Shown: positions 24,149-34,150, counted from the first letter of the stretch. The stretch: 61,255 bases of DNA from Marivita sp. (GCF_022763305.1 NZ_JALEGT010000108.1:1-61255); one strand, 5' to 3'. Numbers and translations: made by a program. The notes: generated by a model from the sequence alone, not told the origin.

Positions 24149-24766
24149 ATGCGAACAACAAGACAGAGATTTGTTGCGGTGTTGAGTGTTGCCGCAATGA
24201 TGAGTGCCGGAACCGTCAGCGCCGAGGTGTTGTCCACCAAGAGCCGTGTGGCGCTGTTCTCCAGCAAGACCAAGGTCCTCGATACCCGTGCGGCGCAGCA
24301 ATACAAGAGCTCCGTGCGCCTTCAGCCGCCCAAGGTCGTGACACCGACGAAATGGGGAGAGGTGGGCCAGGACGGTCCCTTGCCTCAGTATCGCGGTCGG
24401 TATTCCGGCGTCTACGCGGGCATGGCGCGTGACGCCGCCCGGCGCCATGGCATCCCCGAAGACCTGTTCCTCCGGCTGGTTCAGCAGGAAAGCAATTTCA
24501 ACCCGAATGCCCGGTCTCACAAGGGGGCCATCGGTCTTGCGCAGCTGATGCCCGGCACGGCGCAATATCTGCGGGTCGATCCCAACGATCCGGCACAGAA
24601 TCTTGATGGTGGCGCGCGCTATCTCAAGGAACAGTATCGCAAATTCGGCCAATGGCCGTTGGCGCTGGCCGCCTACAATGCCGGTCCGGGTGCTGTCGAA
24701 AAGCACAAGGGAATCCCGCCGTTCCGGGAAACCCGGGATTACGTCAAGAAAATCTGGGGCCGGTAA
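24149..24766 (+). CDS. Lytic transglycosylase (SLT domain)
   Basis: A 205-residue exported protein. Signal peptide at 1-25 (ending VSAE), then a linker and a C-terminal SLT domain (about 95-200) with catalytic glutamate E114 in QQESNFNP, the [10 protein letters not shown] motif and [12 protein letters not shown]. It cleaves peptidoglycan glycan strands with formation of anhydromuramyl ends. It is small, so it may be a dedicated wall-opening enzyme; the closest neighbour on the same strand is a pilin-like gene. Confidence 0.92.
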   Translation: MRTTRQRFVAVLSVAAMMSAGTVSAEVLSTKSRVALFSSKTKVLDTRAAQQYKSSVRLQPPKVVTPTKWGEVGQDGPLPQYRGRYSGVYAGMARDAARRHGIPEDLFLRLVQQESNFNPNARSHKGAIGLAQLMPGTAQYLRVDPNDPAQNLDGGARYLKEQYRKFGQWPLALAAYNAGPGAVEKHKGIPPFRETRDYVKKIWGR

Positions 24767-25003
24767 CCGCGAACAGTGTCGGCAACTGCCGTCGATTGTT
24801 TCCGATCAGTACGATTGGGGCAGCGTGGCGCAGGCTTTGCCCCGTTCTTTGCCCAATTGATTTGAAAACCGGACGAATGAGGCCAAACTGCTGCCCCATT
24901 CCATCGGCAAAACCACATCAGACAAAGTGAAACTGCACCGAGTTGGTGGATGCGTGTGGTCCCCGCGTGATCCGCTCGCCCCATTCGGTTTATGGAGAGT
25001 GGC

Positions 25004-25192
25004 ATGATTAAGGTCTTGAACAAATTCCGCACCGATGAGTCCGGTGCCGTCACCGTTGACTGGGTGGTCCTGACAGCGGCCGTGGTCGGGATGGCGATGT
25101 TGACCTATGCGGGGCTCGCGGAGAACACCCAGACCGTCACCGATGCAACCGGTGCCGCCGTCCTCACGGCACAGGATTTCCTGCCGAACTGA
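25004..25192 (+). CDS. Orphan Flp/Fap-type prepilin-like protein
   Basis: A 62-residue protein with a class IV prepilin N-terminus: a short basic leader, a Gly before the cut site and ESGAVTVDWVVLTAAVVG. Position +5 is Asp (VTVDW) where Flp pilins usually have Glu, and +6 is Trp in place of Tyr. A hydrophobic helix follows. ATG 25004 is chosen because the upstream ATG at 24992 lies within its GGAGAG ribosome site. No tad or cpa genes are nearby, so assembly would need a distant Tad system. Confidence 0.8.
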   Translation: MIKVLNKFRTDESGAVTVDWVVLTAAVVGMAMLTYAGLAENTQTVTDATGAAVLTAQDFLPN

Positions 25193-25214
25193 CCCTGACA
25201 GGGCCGGGTGCAGG

Positions 25215-27299
25215 TCACTCGGCCGCCATCTGGATCACGGGCTCCATCCCCGCAAGATCGGCATCACTCAGATGGCACTTCACCTGATGCCCGTCGCCCA
25301 GCTGTCGCATGGGCGGCACGTCCTTCTCGCACAATCCCCCCGGAACCTGTGACTTCCACCGGCAACGCGTCTGGAACGGACAACCCGGCGGCGGGTTCAT
25401 GGCCGAGGGAATATCGCCCTCAAGCACGATATGCTTTTTCGTCACCCGCGTGTCGGCGATCGGCACGGCTGACAGCAGCGCCTCGGTATAGGGGTGATAG
25501 GGGGGGGCGAAGACCTGGTCGGTCGTGCCAAGCTCCACCACATGACCAAGATACATGACCATAACGCGATCAGACAGATAGCGGACGATGCTCAGGTCAT
25601 GGCTGATGAAAAGCAGCGTGGTTTTCTGTTCGCGCTGGATCTCCATCAACAGATCCGTCACCGCAGCCTGAACCGACACGTCCAGCGCCGACACCGGCTC
25701 ATCCGCCACCACGATCCGGGCATTCCCGGCAAAGGCGCGGGCGATGCCGACGCGCTGTTTCTGACCACCTGACAATTGGCGCGGCATCCGGTCCGCAAAG
25801 GCACGCGGCAGCTTCACGAGGTCCAGCAATTGCAGCATCCGCTCGCGCCGTTCGGCGTCGTTTTTGCCGACGCCGAACACTTCGAGCGCCCGGATGATCT
25901 GACGCCCCACCGTCATCGACGGGTTGAGCGTGTCGAACGGGTTCTGGAAGACCATCTGCACATCCGCGATGGTCTGGGTGTCGCGCGCCTCGATCGGGGT
26001 GGATTCGATGTTGCGATTGTCGATGAGGATCTGCCCGTCCGTGGCTGTTTCCAGCCCCATGAGCACCTTGGCGAAGGTGGACTTGCCGCACCCGGATTCG
26101 CCGACAATGGCCAGGGTCTCGGATTCCCGCGCTTCGAAACTCAGGGTCTCGTTCGCCTTGACCACCTTGGTGTCGCCGCGCTTGCCGAACAGCGCGTTGG
26201 CCGCAACCTCGTAATATTTCTTGAGGTTGTCCATCTTGAGCACAACGCGCCCCGGCTCGGGCTTCTGCGTTGTGTTTCCGGCATCCATCGGCGCCTGCCA
26301 GTCGATCTCCTGAAAGCGCAGGCAGCGGGTCGCGTGGCGTTCATTGCCCGGAACGTCGAACATCCTGATATCACCGGCGTCGCAGCGCCCGGCTTCGAAA
26401 TAGTCACAGCGCGGCCCGAAATTGCAGCCCTGAGGCCGTTCATGCGGCAGGGGAAAGTTGCCCGGAATGGCGCGCAGGGGGCGCGCGTTCTTGTCCGCAC
26501 CGGGCAGGGGGATCGACCGGAAGAGCGCCTGCGTATAGGGGTGCTGCATCTCGTCGAACACATCCTTGATCGATCCGCGCTCCACCGCCTCGCCGGAATA
26601 CATCACGCAGATGCGGTCGCAGGTTTCCAGCACCAGACCAAGGTTGTGGCTGATGAAGAGCATCGAGGTGCCGTATTTCTGACCCAGCTCCTTGACCAGC
26701 TCCACCACCGCCGCTTCGACCGTCACATCCAGCGCGGTCGTCGGCTCATCAAGGATGAGCAAGGACGGCTCCGCCATCAGCGCCATGGCGATCACGATGC
26801 GCTGCTGCTGCCCGCCGGACAGCTGGTGCGGATAGGCATCGAGAATGCGCGCCGGGTCCGGCAGTTTCACATCCGTGACCACCTGCAGCGCGCGGTCATA
26901 GGCCTCTTTCTCGGAGGCACCGCGATGGATCATCGGCACTTCCATCAACTGCCTGCCGATCTTCATCGCCGGATTGAGCGAGGCCATCGGCTCCTGGTAG
27001 ATCATCGCGATCTCCGATCCGCGGATCTTGCGCAGCTCTTCCTGGCTCATCTCGTTCAGGTCGCGCCCCTTGAACTTGATCGACCCGCCGACGATGCGCC
27101 CGTTCTTGCCCAGATCCTGCATCACCCCAAGCGCCACGGTGGATTTACCGCACCCCGACTCGCCCACAAGGCCCACCGCCTCGCCCGGCATGACCCGGAC
27201 CGAAAAATCCATCACCGCCGGAATTTCCCGAAGCCGGGTGAAGAAGGAAATCGACAGGCTGTCGATCTCGAGAATGGGGCCGTCGTAGCTGTCTTTCAT
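25215..27299 (-). CDS. Peptide-type ABC importer ATPase with two nucleotide-binding domains
   Basis: A 694-residue fusion of two DppD/OppF-type ATPases. The first has Walker A GESGCGKST (46-54), signature LSGGQQQR and LLILDEPTTALD; the second repeats GESGCGKST, LSGGQKQR and VVADEPVSALD. Each half ends in the cysteine-bearing oligopeptide-transporter tail (CNFGPRC, CPFQTRC) typical of the family. ATG 27299 follows GGGAGAGACGAC. It is the last gene of the SBP-permease-permease-ATPase operon. Confidence 0.92.
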   Translation of the reverse strand: MKDSYDGPILEIDSLSISFFTRLREIPAVMDFSVRVMPGEAVGLVGESGCGKSTVALGVMQDLGKNGRIVGGSIKFKGRDLNEMSQEELRKIRGSEIAMIYQEPMASLNPAMKIGRQLMEVPMIHRGASEKEAYDRALQVVTDVKLPDPARILDAYPHQLSGGQQQRIVIAMALMAEPSLLILDEPTTALDVTVEAAVVELVKELGQKYGTSMLFISHNLGLVLETCDRICVMYSGEAVERGSIKDVFDEMQHPYTQALFRSIPLPGADKNARPLRAIPGNFPLPHERPQGCNFGPRCDYFEAGRCDAGDIRMFDVPGNERHATRCLRFQEIDWQAPMDAGNTTQKPEPGRVVLKMDNLKKYYEVAANALFGKRGDTKVVKANETLSFEARESETLAIVGESGCGKSTFAKVLMGLETATDGQILIDNRNIESTPIEARDTQTIADVQMVFQNPFDTLNPSMTVGRQIIRALEVFGVGKNDAERRERMLQLLDLVKLPRAFADRMPRQLSGGQKQRVGIARAFAGNARIVVADEPVSALDVSVQAAVTDLLMEIQREQKTTLLFISHDLSIVRYLSDRVMVMYLGHVVELGTTDQVFAPPYHPYTEALLSAVPIADTRVTKKHIVLEGDIPSAMNPPPGCPFQTRCRWKSQVPGGLCEKDVPPMRQLGDGHQVKCHLSDADLAGMEPVIQMAAE

Positions 27300-27366
27300 G
27301 TCGTCTCTCCCTGTCGGAGCTGGAGACTTGCGTCCCTCTTCATCTTGCCAAGTAAACTCCGGGGGT

Positions 27367-27385
27367 TTGGGGGCAGAGCCCCCAA
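27367..27385. repeat. Intercistronic hairpin
   Basis: TTGGGGGC / GCCCCCAA with a three-base loop (27367-27374, 27378-27385), in the 97-bp gap between the second permease and the ATPase gene. It is GC-rich with no T run. A related stem occurs at 29728-29756 in the same operon. Confidence 0.6.
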
Positions 27386-27396
27386 TCCTCACGTCA

Positions 27397-28590
27397 TCAG
27401 TCGCGCAGCGATTCCTCTCGCAGCCCATCGGCCAGCAAATTCAACCCAAGCACCATGCTCAGCAGCGCAAAGGCGGGCACCATTGCCGGGTGCAGGTAAA
27501 TCTGCAGCAGGCGCCGCCCGTCATTGATCGTGGTGCCCCAATCCGGGCTTTCCGGCGGCAGGCCCAGACCGAAGAACCCGAGCGTGCCCAGAAGGATCGT
27601 CGTGTAGCCGATCCGCAGGCAGAAATCGACGATCAGCGGGCCGCGCGAATTGGGCAGGATCTCCCAGAGCATGATGTACCACGGGCGTTCGCCCCGCGTC
27701 TGGGCGGCAGCGACATAGTCCCGCGTCTTGATATCCATCGCCAACCCCCGGACGATGCGGAACACCGTGGGCGAGTTGACGAAGACCACCGAGACGAACA
27801 CCACGAGGATGCCACCCTGCAGGTTGAAGAGATCCACCGCGTCGGGCAGCACGGTGATCGCCGTGCCGGGTTGCGAGATCAGCGACAGGTAGAGCCAGCC
27901 CATTACCCCAAGCACCCCGATCAACAGCGGTGTGCGCACCGCCGGTTGCGTGCGGTAGCGCGAATTGAGCAGCACCGCGACGAAGATGATCGGGAAGATG
28001 AAGAGCACCATGGCCATGTAGTTGGGGATCCCCGTATCCACGATCTCCGGTGTGACCAGCAGGTAGAAGAGCAGGATCACCGGGAAGGCGAGGATGAGGT
28101 TGGCGAGAAAGCTGAGGAACGTGTCGAGCTTGCCGCCATAGTATCCCGCAGGCAGGCCCAGTGTGATGCCCACCATGAAGGCAAAGAGCGTGGCCAGAGG
28201 CGCGATCTGCACCACCACCCAGGCCCCTTTGACCATGCGGCTGAACACGTCGCGGGCAAGGTTGTCACCGCCGAAGAGGTAATAGGGGTACTGGCCATCC
28301 TCGGCGCCCATGATCGCGGTGCCGGGGGGCTTGTTCTTCATGCTCGAGACCTGCGCCAGCGGGTCATGGGTGATGATCAGGTCGAAGGCGCCGAAGATGC
28401 CCGTGAACACCCAGAACATGACAAGCGCAAAGCCGATCATCCCGATGGTGCTGTCGAACAGCTTGCCATAAAGCCCCAACCGCCGCTTGTAGACGAAGGA
28501 CAGCGTGAAAAGGACAACCAGTGCGACCCAGACAGGTGTGAACTGGATGAAGACGCGGGTGAGGATGTCAAACCAACCGAGCGGTTCCAT
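27397..28590 (-). CDS. Peptide-type ABC importer permease (DppC/OppC type)
   Basis: A 397-residue inner-membrane permease. An N-terminal TM is followed by a periplasmic stretch and the BPD_transp_1 block; the EAA-like loop (GERPWYIMLWEILPNSRGPLI) contacts the ATPase. Several extra hydrophobic segments between residues 180 and 290 make it longer than the usual 280-320 residues, including YMAMVLFIFPIIFVAVLL. It starts 18 bp after the DppB-type gene and ends 97 bp before the ATPase gene. Confidence 0.88.
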   Translation of the reverse strand: MEPLGWFDILTRVFIQFTPVWVALVVLFTLSFVYKRRLGLYGKLFDSTIGMIGFALVMFWVFTGIFGAFDLIITHDPLAQVSSMKNKPPGTAIMGAEDGQYPYYLFGGDNLARDVFSRMVKGAWVVVQIAPLATLFAFMVGITLGLPAGYYGGKLDTFLSFLANLILAFPVILLFYLLVTPEIVDTGIPNYMAMVLFIFPIIFVAVLLNSRYRTQPAVRTPLLIGVLGVMGWLYLSLISQPGTAITVLPDAVDLFNLQGGILVVFVSVVFVNSPTVFRIVRGLAMDIKTRDYVAAAQTRGERPWYIMLWEILPNSRGPLIVDFCLRIGYTTILLGTLGFFGLGLPPESPDWGTTINDGRRLLQIYLHPAMVPAFALLSMVLGLNLLADGLREESLRD

Positions 28591-28607
28591 ATCTGTGTTC
28601 CTTCCGC

Positions 28608-29663
28608 TCAGGACACGCTGATGCGCGGGTTGAGGTAGACGTAGCCGATGTCCGAGATGAGCTGCGTGATCAGCACCACGAAGACCGACACGACCGACAC
28701 GCCCAGCAGCAATTCGATGTCATTGTTCCCGGCGGCCTGCACCAGCGTCCAGCCGAAGCCCTTGTAGTTGAACAGCGTCTCGACGATCACCACGCCGTTC
28801 AGGAGCCACGGGAATTGCAGCATGATCACCGTAAAGGGCGCGATCAATGCGTTGCGCAGCGCGTGCCTGAGAACGATGTTCGGGAAGCTGACGCCCTTCA
28901 GGCGCGCGGTGCGGATGTATTGCGCCGTCATCACCTCGGCCATCGAGGCGCGGGTCATGCGGGCGATATATCCCATGCCGTAAAGCGCGATGGTCATCAC
29001 CGGCAGGGTGAAGTTCTCGAAGGTGGCGTCCTCCATCGCGCTGGTGGCCGACCCGTTGAACCAGCGCAGACCGAAGGCGGTTGAGGCGAAAACCGCGATG
29101 AACACGACGCCGGACACATATTCCGGAGTGGCGGTTGTGATGATCGACACGGTCGACAGAGACCGGTCGGTGCGGCTGCCTTCGCGCATGCCTGCCAGCA
29201 CGCCGATGATCAGCGCGCCGGGCACCATGACCATCATCACCCAGAACATGAGCTTGCCGGTCAGGCCAAGCCGCGTGGCGATGATCGACCCGACACCGTC
29301 CTGAAAGACGGTCGAATAGCCCCAGTCGCCCTGCAGGACACCGCAGAAGCTGCGCCCGTCGTCGGGCATGACACCGTTTTCAAGCACACCATTGCAGCGG
29401 GACCGCGTCGTGCCGTCCCGGCCTTCGATCACCCATCCGGGGGCGACGCCAAGCCATTGCGCGTATTTGAGGGGCAGGGGCTGCGCATAGCCGCGATCCT
29501 GAAGAAAGCTTGCCACCTGCTCGTCCGTCATCCGGACGTTGCCCTGGTTCTTGGCCAGCTTTTCGAGGTTCGGGGCGAGATTGGTGAGCCAGAAAACGAT
29601 GAAGGTCAAACAAAGCGCTGTCAGAAGCATCGTTGCGATGCGTCGGAGCAGAAAAAAAGCCAT
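28608..29663 (-). CDS. Peptide-type ABC importer permease (DppB/OppB type)
   Basis: A 351-residue permease beginning MAFFLLRRIATMLLT, the usual DppB-type opening. The N-terminal TM is followed by a longer periplasmic loop with two cysteines (SRCNGVLENG, FCGVLQG), then five TM segments. The EAA loop includes ARLKGVSFPNIVLRHALRNALI. ATG 29663 has a GGGAGA site upstream; further in-frame sequence upstream is intergenic. It follows the substrate-binding protein gene after a 107-bp gap. Confidence 0.9.
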   Translation of the reverse strand: MAFFLLRRIATMLLTALCLTFIVFWLTNLAPNLEKLAKNQGNVRMTDEQVASFLQDRGYAQPLPLKYAQWLGVAPGWVIEGRDGTTRSRCNGVLENGVMPDDGRSFCGVLQGDWGYSTVFQDGVGSIIATRLGLTGKLMFWVMMVMVPGALIIGVLAGMREGSRTDRSLSTVSIITTATPEYVSGVVFIAVFASTAFGLRWFNGSATSAMEDATFENFTLPVMTIALYGMGYIARMTRASMAEVMTAQYIRTARLKGVSFPNIVLRHALRNALIAPFTVIMLQFPWLLNGVVIVETLFNYKGFGWTLVQAAGNNDIELLLGVSVVSVFVVLITQLISDIGYVYLNPRISVS

Positions 29664-29727
29664 GTCGGGTGGGTCTCCCTGGAAATGTCCGCGCGCAGTC
29701 GCGCAGAGCGTGGAGTCTCGTCCACGG

Positions 29728-29756
29728 TCTGCCCCCCTGCGTGGCAAGGGGGCAGA
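29728..29756 (-). promoter_or_regulatory. Stem-loop between substrate-binding protein and permease genes
   Basis: Perfect 9-bp arms TCTGCCCCC (29728-29736) and GGGGGCAGA (29748-29756), 14 bases after the stop of the substrate-binding protein gene. Such stems often shield the 3' end of the binding-protein mRNA or terminate part of the transcripts, giving more binding protein than permease. No T run follows. Confidence 0.65.
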
Positions 29757-29770
29757 GCCAGGTTAACGGA

Positions 29771-31438
29771 TCAGGCCGCGAACCCGAACTTGTAGAGATG
29801 GAACTCGTGCGAGGGATGCTTCTCGGCGTTCACCACGGTTCCATTGTGGTGGTTGTAGAGCGACCGCCAGAACGGCTGGATCATCACACCGTCGTCCCGC
29901 AGGGTCTGCTGCACCTTGGCCATCACCTCGCGCCGCTTGTCGGCATCGGCGATGGACAGGGCGTCCGCCATCAGAGCGTCGAACTCGGGGTTGGCATAGC
30001 CGCTTTCGTTCCACGCCTCGCCCGAGCGATAGGCCAGCGACAGAACCTGCACGTCGAGCGGACGGTGGTTCCACGTGGTCGCGCTGAACGGGAACTTGGT
30101 CCAGTCGTTCCAGAAGGTCGAACCGGGCAGAACCGTGTGCTTGATGTTCACACCTGCATCGGCGATCTGCGCCCGCACGGACGCACCGGTGTTGCGCTCC
30201 CAGTCGTCGTCCAGTGTGATCAGCTCGTGCTCGTAATCGGCGAAATCAGTGCCGTCTAGCATCGCCTTGCCCGCCGCCGGATCGAACGGTGCCGGTCCGA
30301 TATCCGCATAGGCCGGGTGGATCGGGCAGACATGGTGGTTCTCGGCCACCGAACCGCGACCGTTATACCCCAGCTCGAGGCAGACCGCGTTGTCGACCAT
30401 CATCGCAAGGGCAACACGGACGTTGCGGTCGGCATAGGGCACGCGGCCATCGACTTCGGTCTGCTGGTTGAAACGGTGCACCAGCGTCGCCGCCGTCACG
30501 GTCTCGGTCTTGGACCAGCCGATGGCGTCGAGGATGTCGATGAAATCGCCCACCGATTCATAAAGCAGATCGACTTCACCCGATTCCGCCGCCGCCAGCC
30601 ACGAAGCCGGGTCGGTGCCGTAGTCGATGAATTCGATCCGGTCGAGGTAGGGTCCGCCGAGAACCTCGGTGCCCCACCATGTGTGATCGGTGGCGCGTTC
30701 GATGACTGCTTTCACACCCACTTCGATGGAAACGGGGCGGAACGGACCGGTGCCGATGCCATGGGCATAGACGTCGCCGCCGTCATAGCTTTCGTGCACG
30801 ATGGCCGCCGGATAGTCCGACATGTTCGCGATGATCGCGATGTCCGGTGCCGACAGGTTCAGACGCACGGTCAGGTCATCGACCACCTCGATGGCGCCGT
30901 CGCGCGCTTGACCAGTGTTGGCGTCGATCAGGCCGCCCATGCGCGCGGACATGGAATTGCCTTCCATCGCGGAATCGCACCAGCCGGTGATGTTGCGCGC
31001 CACGTCGGCTGCGGTGAACGCGTCGCCATTGTTCCAAGTCACGCCCGGACGGACGTTCAGCACATAGGTCTTCGCATCGTCGCTGACTTCCCAGCTTTCA
31101 AGCAGCATGCCGCGGAACGAACCGTCGTTCTGGTATTCGACGAGATATTCGAGGAAGCCGCGCGACTGGTTGCCGATCTCGGACCAGTCATAGGCGCGCG
31201 GGTCCTTCATGGCCTTGACCAGCGTCTGAATGCGCAGCGTCCCGCCCTGCTGGATATTGGCCGCCTGTGCCTGAACCGGCTGCGTGAGGCCGATCATGCC
31301 ATAGGCGGCTGCGGCGGTGACGCCGAGGCTCGTGGCGCGTGTCAGGAATTCGCGCCGGTCCATGAGGCCGGACTTGTATTCGTCGGCGTAAAGCTCCGCC
31401 GCTGGGTGCAGTTTGTTGGTCTGCGTGGTGTGCGTCAT
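29771..31438 (-). CDS. Peptide-type ABC importer substrate-binding protein, Tat-exported
   Basis: A 555-residue SBP_bac_5 protein. Its N-terminus contains DRREFLTRATS followed by a hydrophobic run, a twin-arginine signal at about residues 27-55 with cleavage near VQAQA, preceded by an unusually long polar leader of about 26 residues. The mature part begins with IQQGGTLRIQT. It is the first gene of its operon; ATG 31438 follows CAGGGAGAATCAG. Substrate (peptide, opine or other) is not readable from sequence. Confidence 0.9.
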   Translation of the reverse strand: MTHTTQTNKLHPAAELYADEYKSGLMDRREFLTRATSLGVTAAAAYGMIGLTQPVQAQAANIQQGGTLRIQTLVKAMKDPRAYDWSEIGNQSRGFLEYLVEYQNDGSFRGMLLESWEVSDDAKTYVLNVRPGVTWNNGDAFTAADVARNITGWCDSAMEGNSMSARMGGLIDANTGQARDGAIEVVDDLTVRLNLSAPDIAIIANMSDYPAAIVHESYDGGDVYAHGIGTGPFRPVSIEVGVKAVIERATDHTWWGTEVLGGPYLDRIEFIDYGTDPASWLAAAESGEVDLLYESVGDFIDILDAIGWSKTETVTAATLVHRFNQQTEVDGRVPYADRNVRVALAMMVDNAVCLELGYNGRGSVAENHHVCPIHPAYADIGPAPFDPAAGKAMLDGTDFADYEHELITLDDDWERNTGASVRAQIADAGVNIKHTVLPGSTFWNDWTKFPFSATTWNHRPLDVQVLSLAYRSGEAWNESGYANPEFDALMADALSIADADKRREVMAKVQQTLRDDGVMIQPFWRSLYNHHNGTVVNAEKHPSHEFHLYKFGFAA

Positions 31439-31653
31439 CTGATTCTCCCTGTGACACGTTTGTTATGAGCGCGCTTGAACGCGGCATGATTATTCCGAGA
31501 CCCAGATTGGCGCTCAGAGTTTTTTCACATAGCGCCTGAACCGATGGGTCCCGTCAATCGTCAGACTAGACCTTTTGTGGTCTGATTGCGACACCCAGCT
31601 TGCCCTTCTGCGACATCACCAACCGCCGGAGCCACGGCGTCCGAAAAACGGGA

Positions 31654-32550
31654 TCAAACTTCCCTTGCGTCAACCTGTATCCAGTCGCGCATTCGCGCCC
31701 GAAACCAGGTGCGCTGCCGCTTGGCGAATTGCCGGGTGAGGATCGTCGCACGGCTGCGCGCCTCATCAAGGCGCATCGTGCCATCGATCACCGCCATCAG
31801 CTCTGCCGCGCCGATGGCTTTTGCCGAGGGCAGGTCGGGCGACCATGTCGGGTGGTTGGCCTGTGCTTCCTCCATCGCTCCGGTCGCGAGCATTTGGTCG
31901 AACCGCGCTTCGATTCTGGGTGTGAGCCAGTCCTTCGGCGCGTCGACCACCAGTGCGCTGACCTCGGAAAGGGGCAGGCGCGGCGGATCGGTATCCGCCT
32001 GCCACGCAGCCAGCCCCCTCCCGGTATGTGTCAGCACCTCCCAGGCGCGCTGCACGCGCATCGGATTCGCCGTGTCAATCCGGCTGCGGGTTTCGGGGTC
32101 GAGCTCGTCCACCAATGTGTCATGTCCCTCGGACGCGATCCGCTGCATGGCTGTTGCGCGGACCGTGTCGGGCGTCTTGGGAATATCTGCCAATCCTTCG
32201 GTCAGGGCCGTGAAATACAGCCCTGTGCCCCCAACGATGATGGGACGACAGGCGCCGGTCAGGTAGGGGTCCAGATCCCGCAGCCAATGACCCACGGAAT
32301 AGGGCACATCGCCGGCGACATGCCCATAAAGCGCATGGGGCGCCCGGGCTTCATCTTCGGGCGACGGGCGTGCGGTCAGCACACGCCAGTCAGAATAAAC
32401 CTGGATCGCATCCGCGTTGACGATCACGCCGCCCTGCTGTTCGGCAATTCGGAGCGCAAGCTCGGATTTCCCGCTGGCGGTCGGGCCCGCAATGAGCACC
32501 GGCCGGTCCGGACTCAGGTTGGAAATCCGGTCTGGCAGGGCGTGCTTCAC
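31654..32550 (-). CDS. miaA: tRNA dimethylallyltransferase
   Basis: A 298-residue enzyme that prenylates A37 in tRNAs reading UNN codons. Walker A GPTASGKS (22-29), NADAIQVY (44-51), the GGTGLY segment and a [10 protein letters not shown] element near the end are all typical. GTG 32550 is preceded by AAAGGA with proper spacing, and the sequence upstream of it is intergenic. It is divergent from pyrH across 129 bp. Confidence 0.95.
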   Translation of the reverse strand: MKHALPDRISNLSPDRPVLIAGPTASGKSELALRIAEQQGGVIVNADAIQVYSDWRVLTARPSPEDEARAPHALYGHVAGDVPYSVGHWLRDLDPYLTGACRPIIVGGTGLYFTALTEGLADIPKTPDTVRATAMQRIASEGHDTLVDELDPETRSRIDTANPMRVQRAWEVLTHTGRGLAAWQADTDPPRLPLSEVSALVVDAPKDWLTPRIEARFDQMLATGAMEEAQANHPTWSPDLPSAKAIGAAELMAVIDGTMRLDEARSRATILTRQFAKRQRTWFRARMRDWIQVDAREV

Positions 32551-32679
32551 TCGGGCTGTCCTTTCGTGCGGGTCCGTCCTGCGGCCTCTTTGCCGGAGGG
32601 GGCGAGTCCGCCTTGCCCCGAGGCCGGTTTTCCGACAGGTTGCGGGCGATCTTAGACCCTCGTCGAAACGGAGCGCAAC

Positions 32680-33444
32680 ATGGCGGACACCCAGACCCCT
32701 CATCCGAAATACAAACGTGTCATGCTGAAGATTTCGGGCGAAGCCCTGATGGGGGATCAGGGGTTCGGTCTGCACCCGCCCACCGTTCAGCGGATCGCGC
32801 AGGAGGTCAAAGCGGTGCATGACCTCGGCGTCGAAATCTGCATGGTGATCGGCGGCGGCAACGTGTTCCGGGGGCTGCAAGGCAGCGCCCAGGGGATGGA
32901 GCGGACAACGGCGGACTACATGGGCATGCTCGCCACCGTGATGAACGCGCTGGCCATGCAATCCGCACTTGAGGAACTGGGCGTGTTCACCCGCGTGATC
33001 TCGGCCATCCGCATGGACGAAGTGGCAGAGCCGTATATCCGCCGCCGGGCGGTGCGTCATCTCGAGAAAAAGCGCGTTTGCGTGTTCGCGGGCGGGACCG
33101 GCAACCCCTATTTCACAACCGACACCGCCGCCGCGCTGCGCGCCAACGAGATGAACTGCGAAGCGATCCTGATGGGCAAGAACGGTGTCGACGGCATCTA
33201 CGACAAGGACCCGCGCACCAACTCTGACGCCAAGCGCTATGACAAGGTAACCTATGATGAGGTGCTGCAGAAGAACCTCAAGGTGATGGATGCGTCCGCC
33301 ATCGCGCTGGCGCGGGACAACAGCCTGCCGATCGTCGTCTTTTCGCTGGACGAGCCGGGAGGCTTCCGTGGCATCCTCGCAGGCGACGGCACGTACACGA
33401 TGGTGCATGGCAGCCAGAAACCCGGCACGGGCGAGGCGGCCTGA
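32680..33444 (+). CDS. pyrH: UMP kinase
   Basis: A 254-residue amino-acid-kinase-fold enzyme ([14 protein letters not shown] near 9-22; the GGGNVFRG and [10 protein letters not shown] loops). It phosphorylates UMP with ATP and is usually hexameric and GTP-regulated. The start ATG 32680 follows GGAGCG. It is upstream of frr, as in many bacteria, but separated by 115 bp that contain a strong inverted repeat and a promoter-like box. Confidence 0.96.
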   Translation: MADTQTPHPKYKRVMLKISGEALMGDQGFGLHPPTVQRIAQEVKAVHDLGVEICMVIGGGNVFRGLQGSAQGMERTTADYMGMLATVMNALAMQSALEELGVFTRVISAIRMDEVAEPYIRRRAVRHLEKKRVCVFAGGTGNPYFTTDTAAALRANEMNCEAILMGKNGVDGIYDKDPRTNSDAKRYDKVTYDEVLQKNLKVMDASAIALARDNSLPIVVFSLDEPGGFRGILAGDGTYTMVHGSQKPGTGEAA

Positions 33445-33475
33445 CCGATCCGTCACAGACCGCCAAGCGATTCAC

Positions 33476-33506
33476 CCTGAAAGTCGCAAGACGCTATACT
33501 TTCAGG
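33476..33506. promoter_or_regulatory. Inverted repeat over a -10 box in the pyrH-frr gap
   Basis: Perfect 9-bp arms CCTGAAAGT (33476-33484) and ACTTTCAGG (33498-33506) with a 13-base spacer. TATACT at 33495-33500 fits a -10 element for frr and overlaps the right arm; the matching -35 is poor. It may be an operator or, in read-through RNA, a stem before frr. Confidence 0.5.
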
Positions 33507-33559
33507 CACGTGTCGCATAGAACGCAAAACAAAGCACAAAAACTGCTCTTGAGGGCCAT

Positions 33560-34123
33560 ATGGCAGATGACTTCATTCTCGACACCGACGATCTGACGCG
33601 CCGCATGGATGGCGCGATGGCAAACCTGCGCACGGAATTCGCCTCGCTCCGCACCGGCCGGGCCAGCGCCTCGATGCTGGAGCCCGTGATGGTGGACGCC
33701 TATGGCAGCATGACCCCCATCAACCAGGTGGGCACCGTGAACGTGCCCGAGCCCCGGATGGTCACGATCAACGTGTGGGACAAGGGTCTGGTCGGCAAGG
33801 TCGAGAAAGCGATCCGCGAAAGCGGTCTGGGCATCAACCCGCAGCTCAATGGCACCATCATCATGCTGCCCATCCCCGAACTGAACGAGGAACGCCGCCG
33901 CGAATTGGGCAAGGTTGCCGGGCAATACGCCGAACATGCGCGCGTGTCTGTGCGCAACATCCGCCGCGACGGCATGGATCAGATCAAGAAGGCCAAGTCG
34001 GATGGCCTGTCAGAGGACGACCAGAAATTCTGGGAATCCGAGGTGCAGGAACTCACCGATGCCTATATCAAGAAGATCGACGCTGCTTTGGAAACGAAGC
34101 AGGAAGAGATCATGCAGGTCTGA
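33560..34123 (+). CDS. frr: Ribosome recycling factor
   Basis: A 187-residue protein of the usual RRF length (ends QEEIMQV). Recognisable segments: [28 protein letters not shown] and [12 protein letters not shown]. It splits post-termination ribosomes together with EF-G. It starts 115 bp after pyrH, with its own apparent promoter, and is followed by uppS after 27 bp. Confidence 0.97.
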   Translation: MADDFILDTDDLTRRMDGAMANLRTEFASLRTGRASASMLEPVMVDAYGSMTPINQVGTVNVPEPRMVTINVWDKGLVGKVEKAIRESGLGINPQLNGTIIMLPIPELNEERRRELGKVAGQYAEHARVSVRNIRRDGMDQIKKAKSDGLSEDDQKFWESEVQELTDAYIKKIDAALETKQEEIMQV

Positions 34124-34150
34124 GGACCGCGCAGAAAGGACCTCGGCCAG

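Noticed and set aside
25776-27527. 583-codon frame antisense to the peptide importer ATPase
   Set aside because: Mirror of two conserved ATPase domains; no start signal or domain.
31561-31587. Terminator of miaA
   Set aside because: A short bulged stem is possible around AGACC/GGTCT, but there is no T run and several folds compete.
33445-33559. Leader peptide or riboswitch in the pyrH-frr gap
   Set aside because: No short ORF with ribosome site and only one clear stem; I kept it as an inverted repeat over a promoter-like box.
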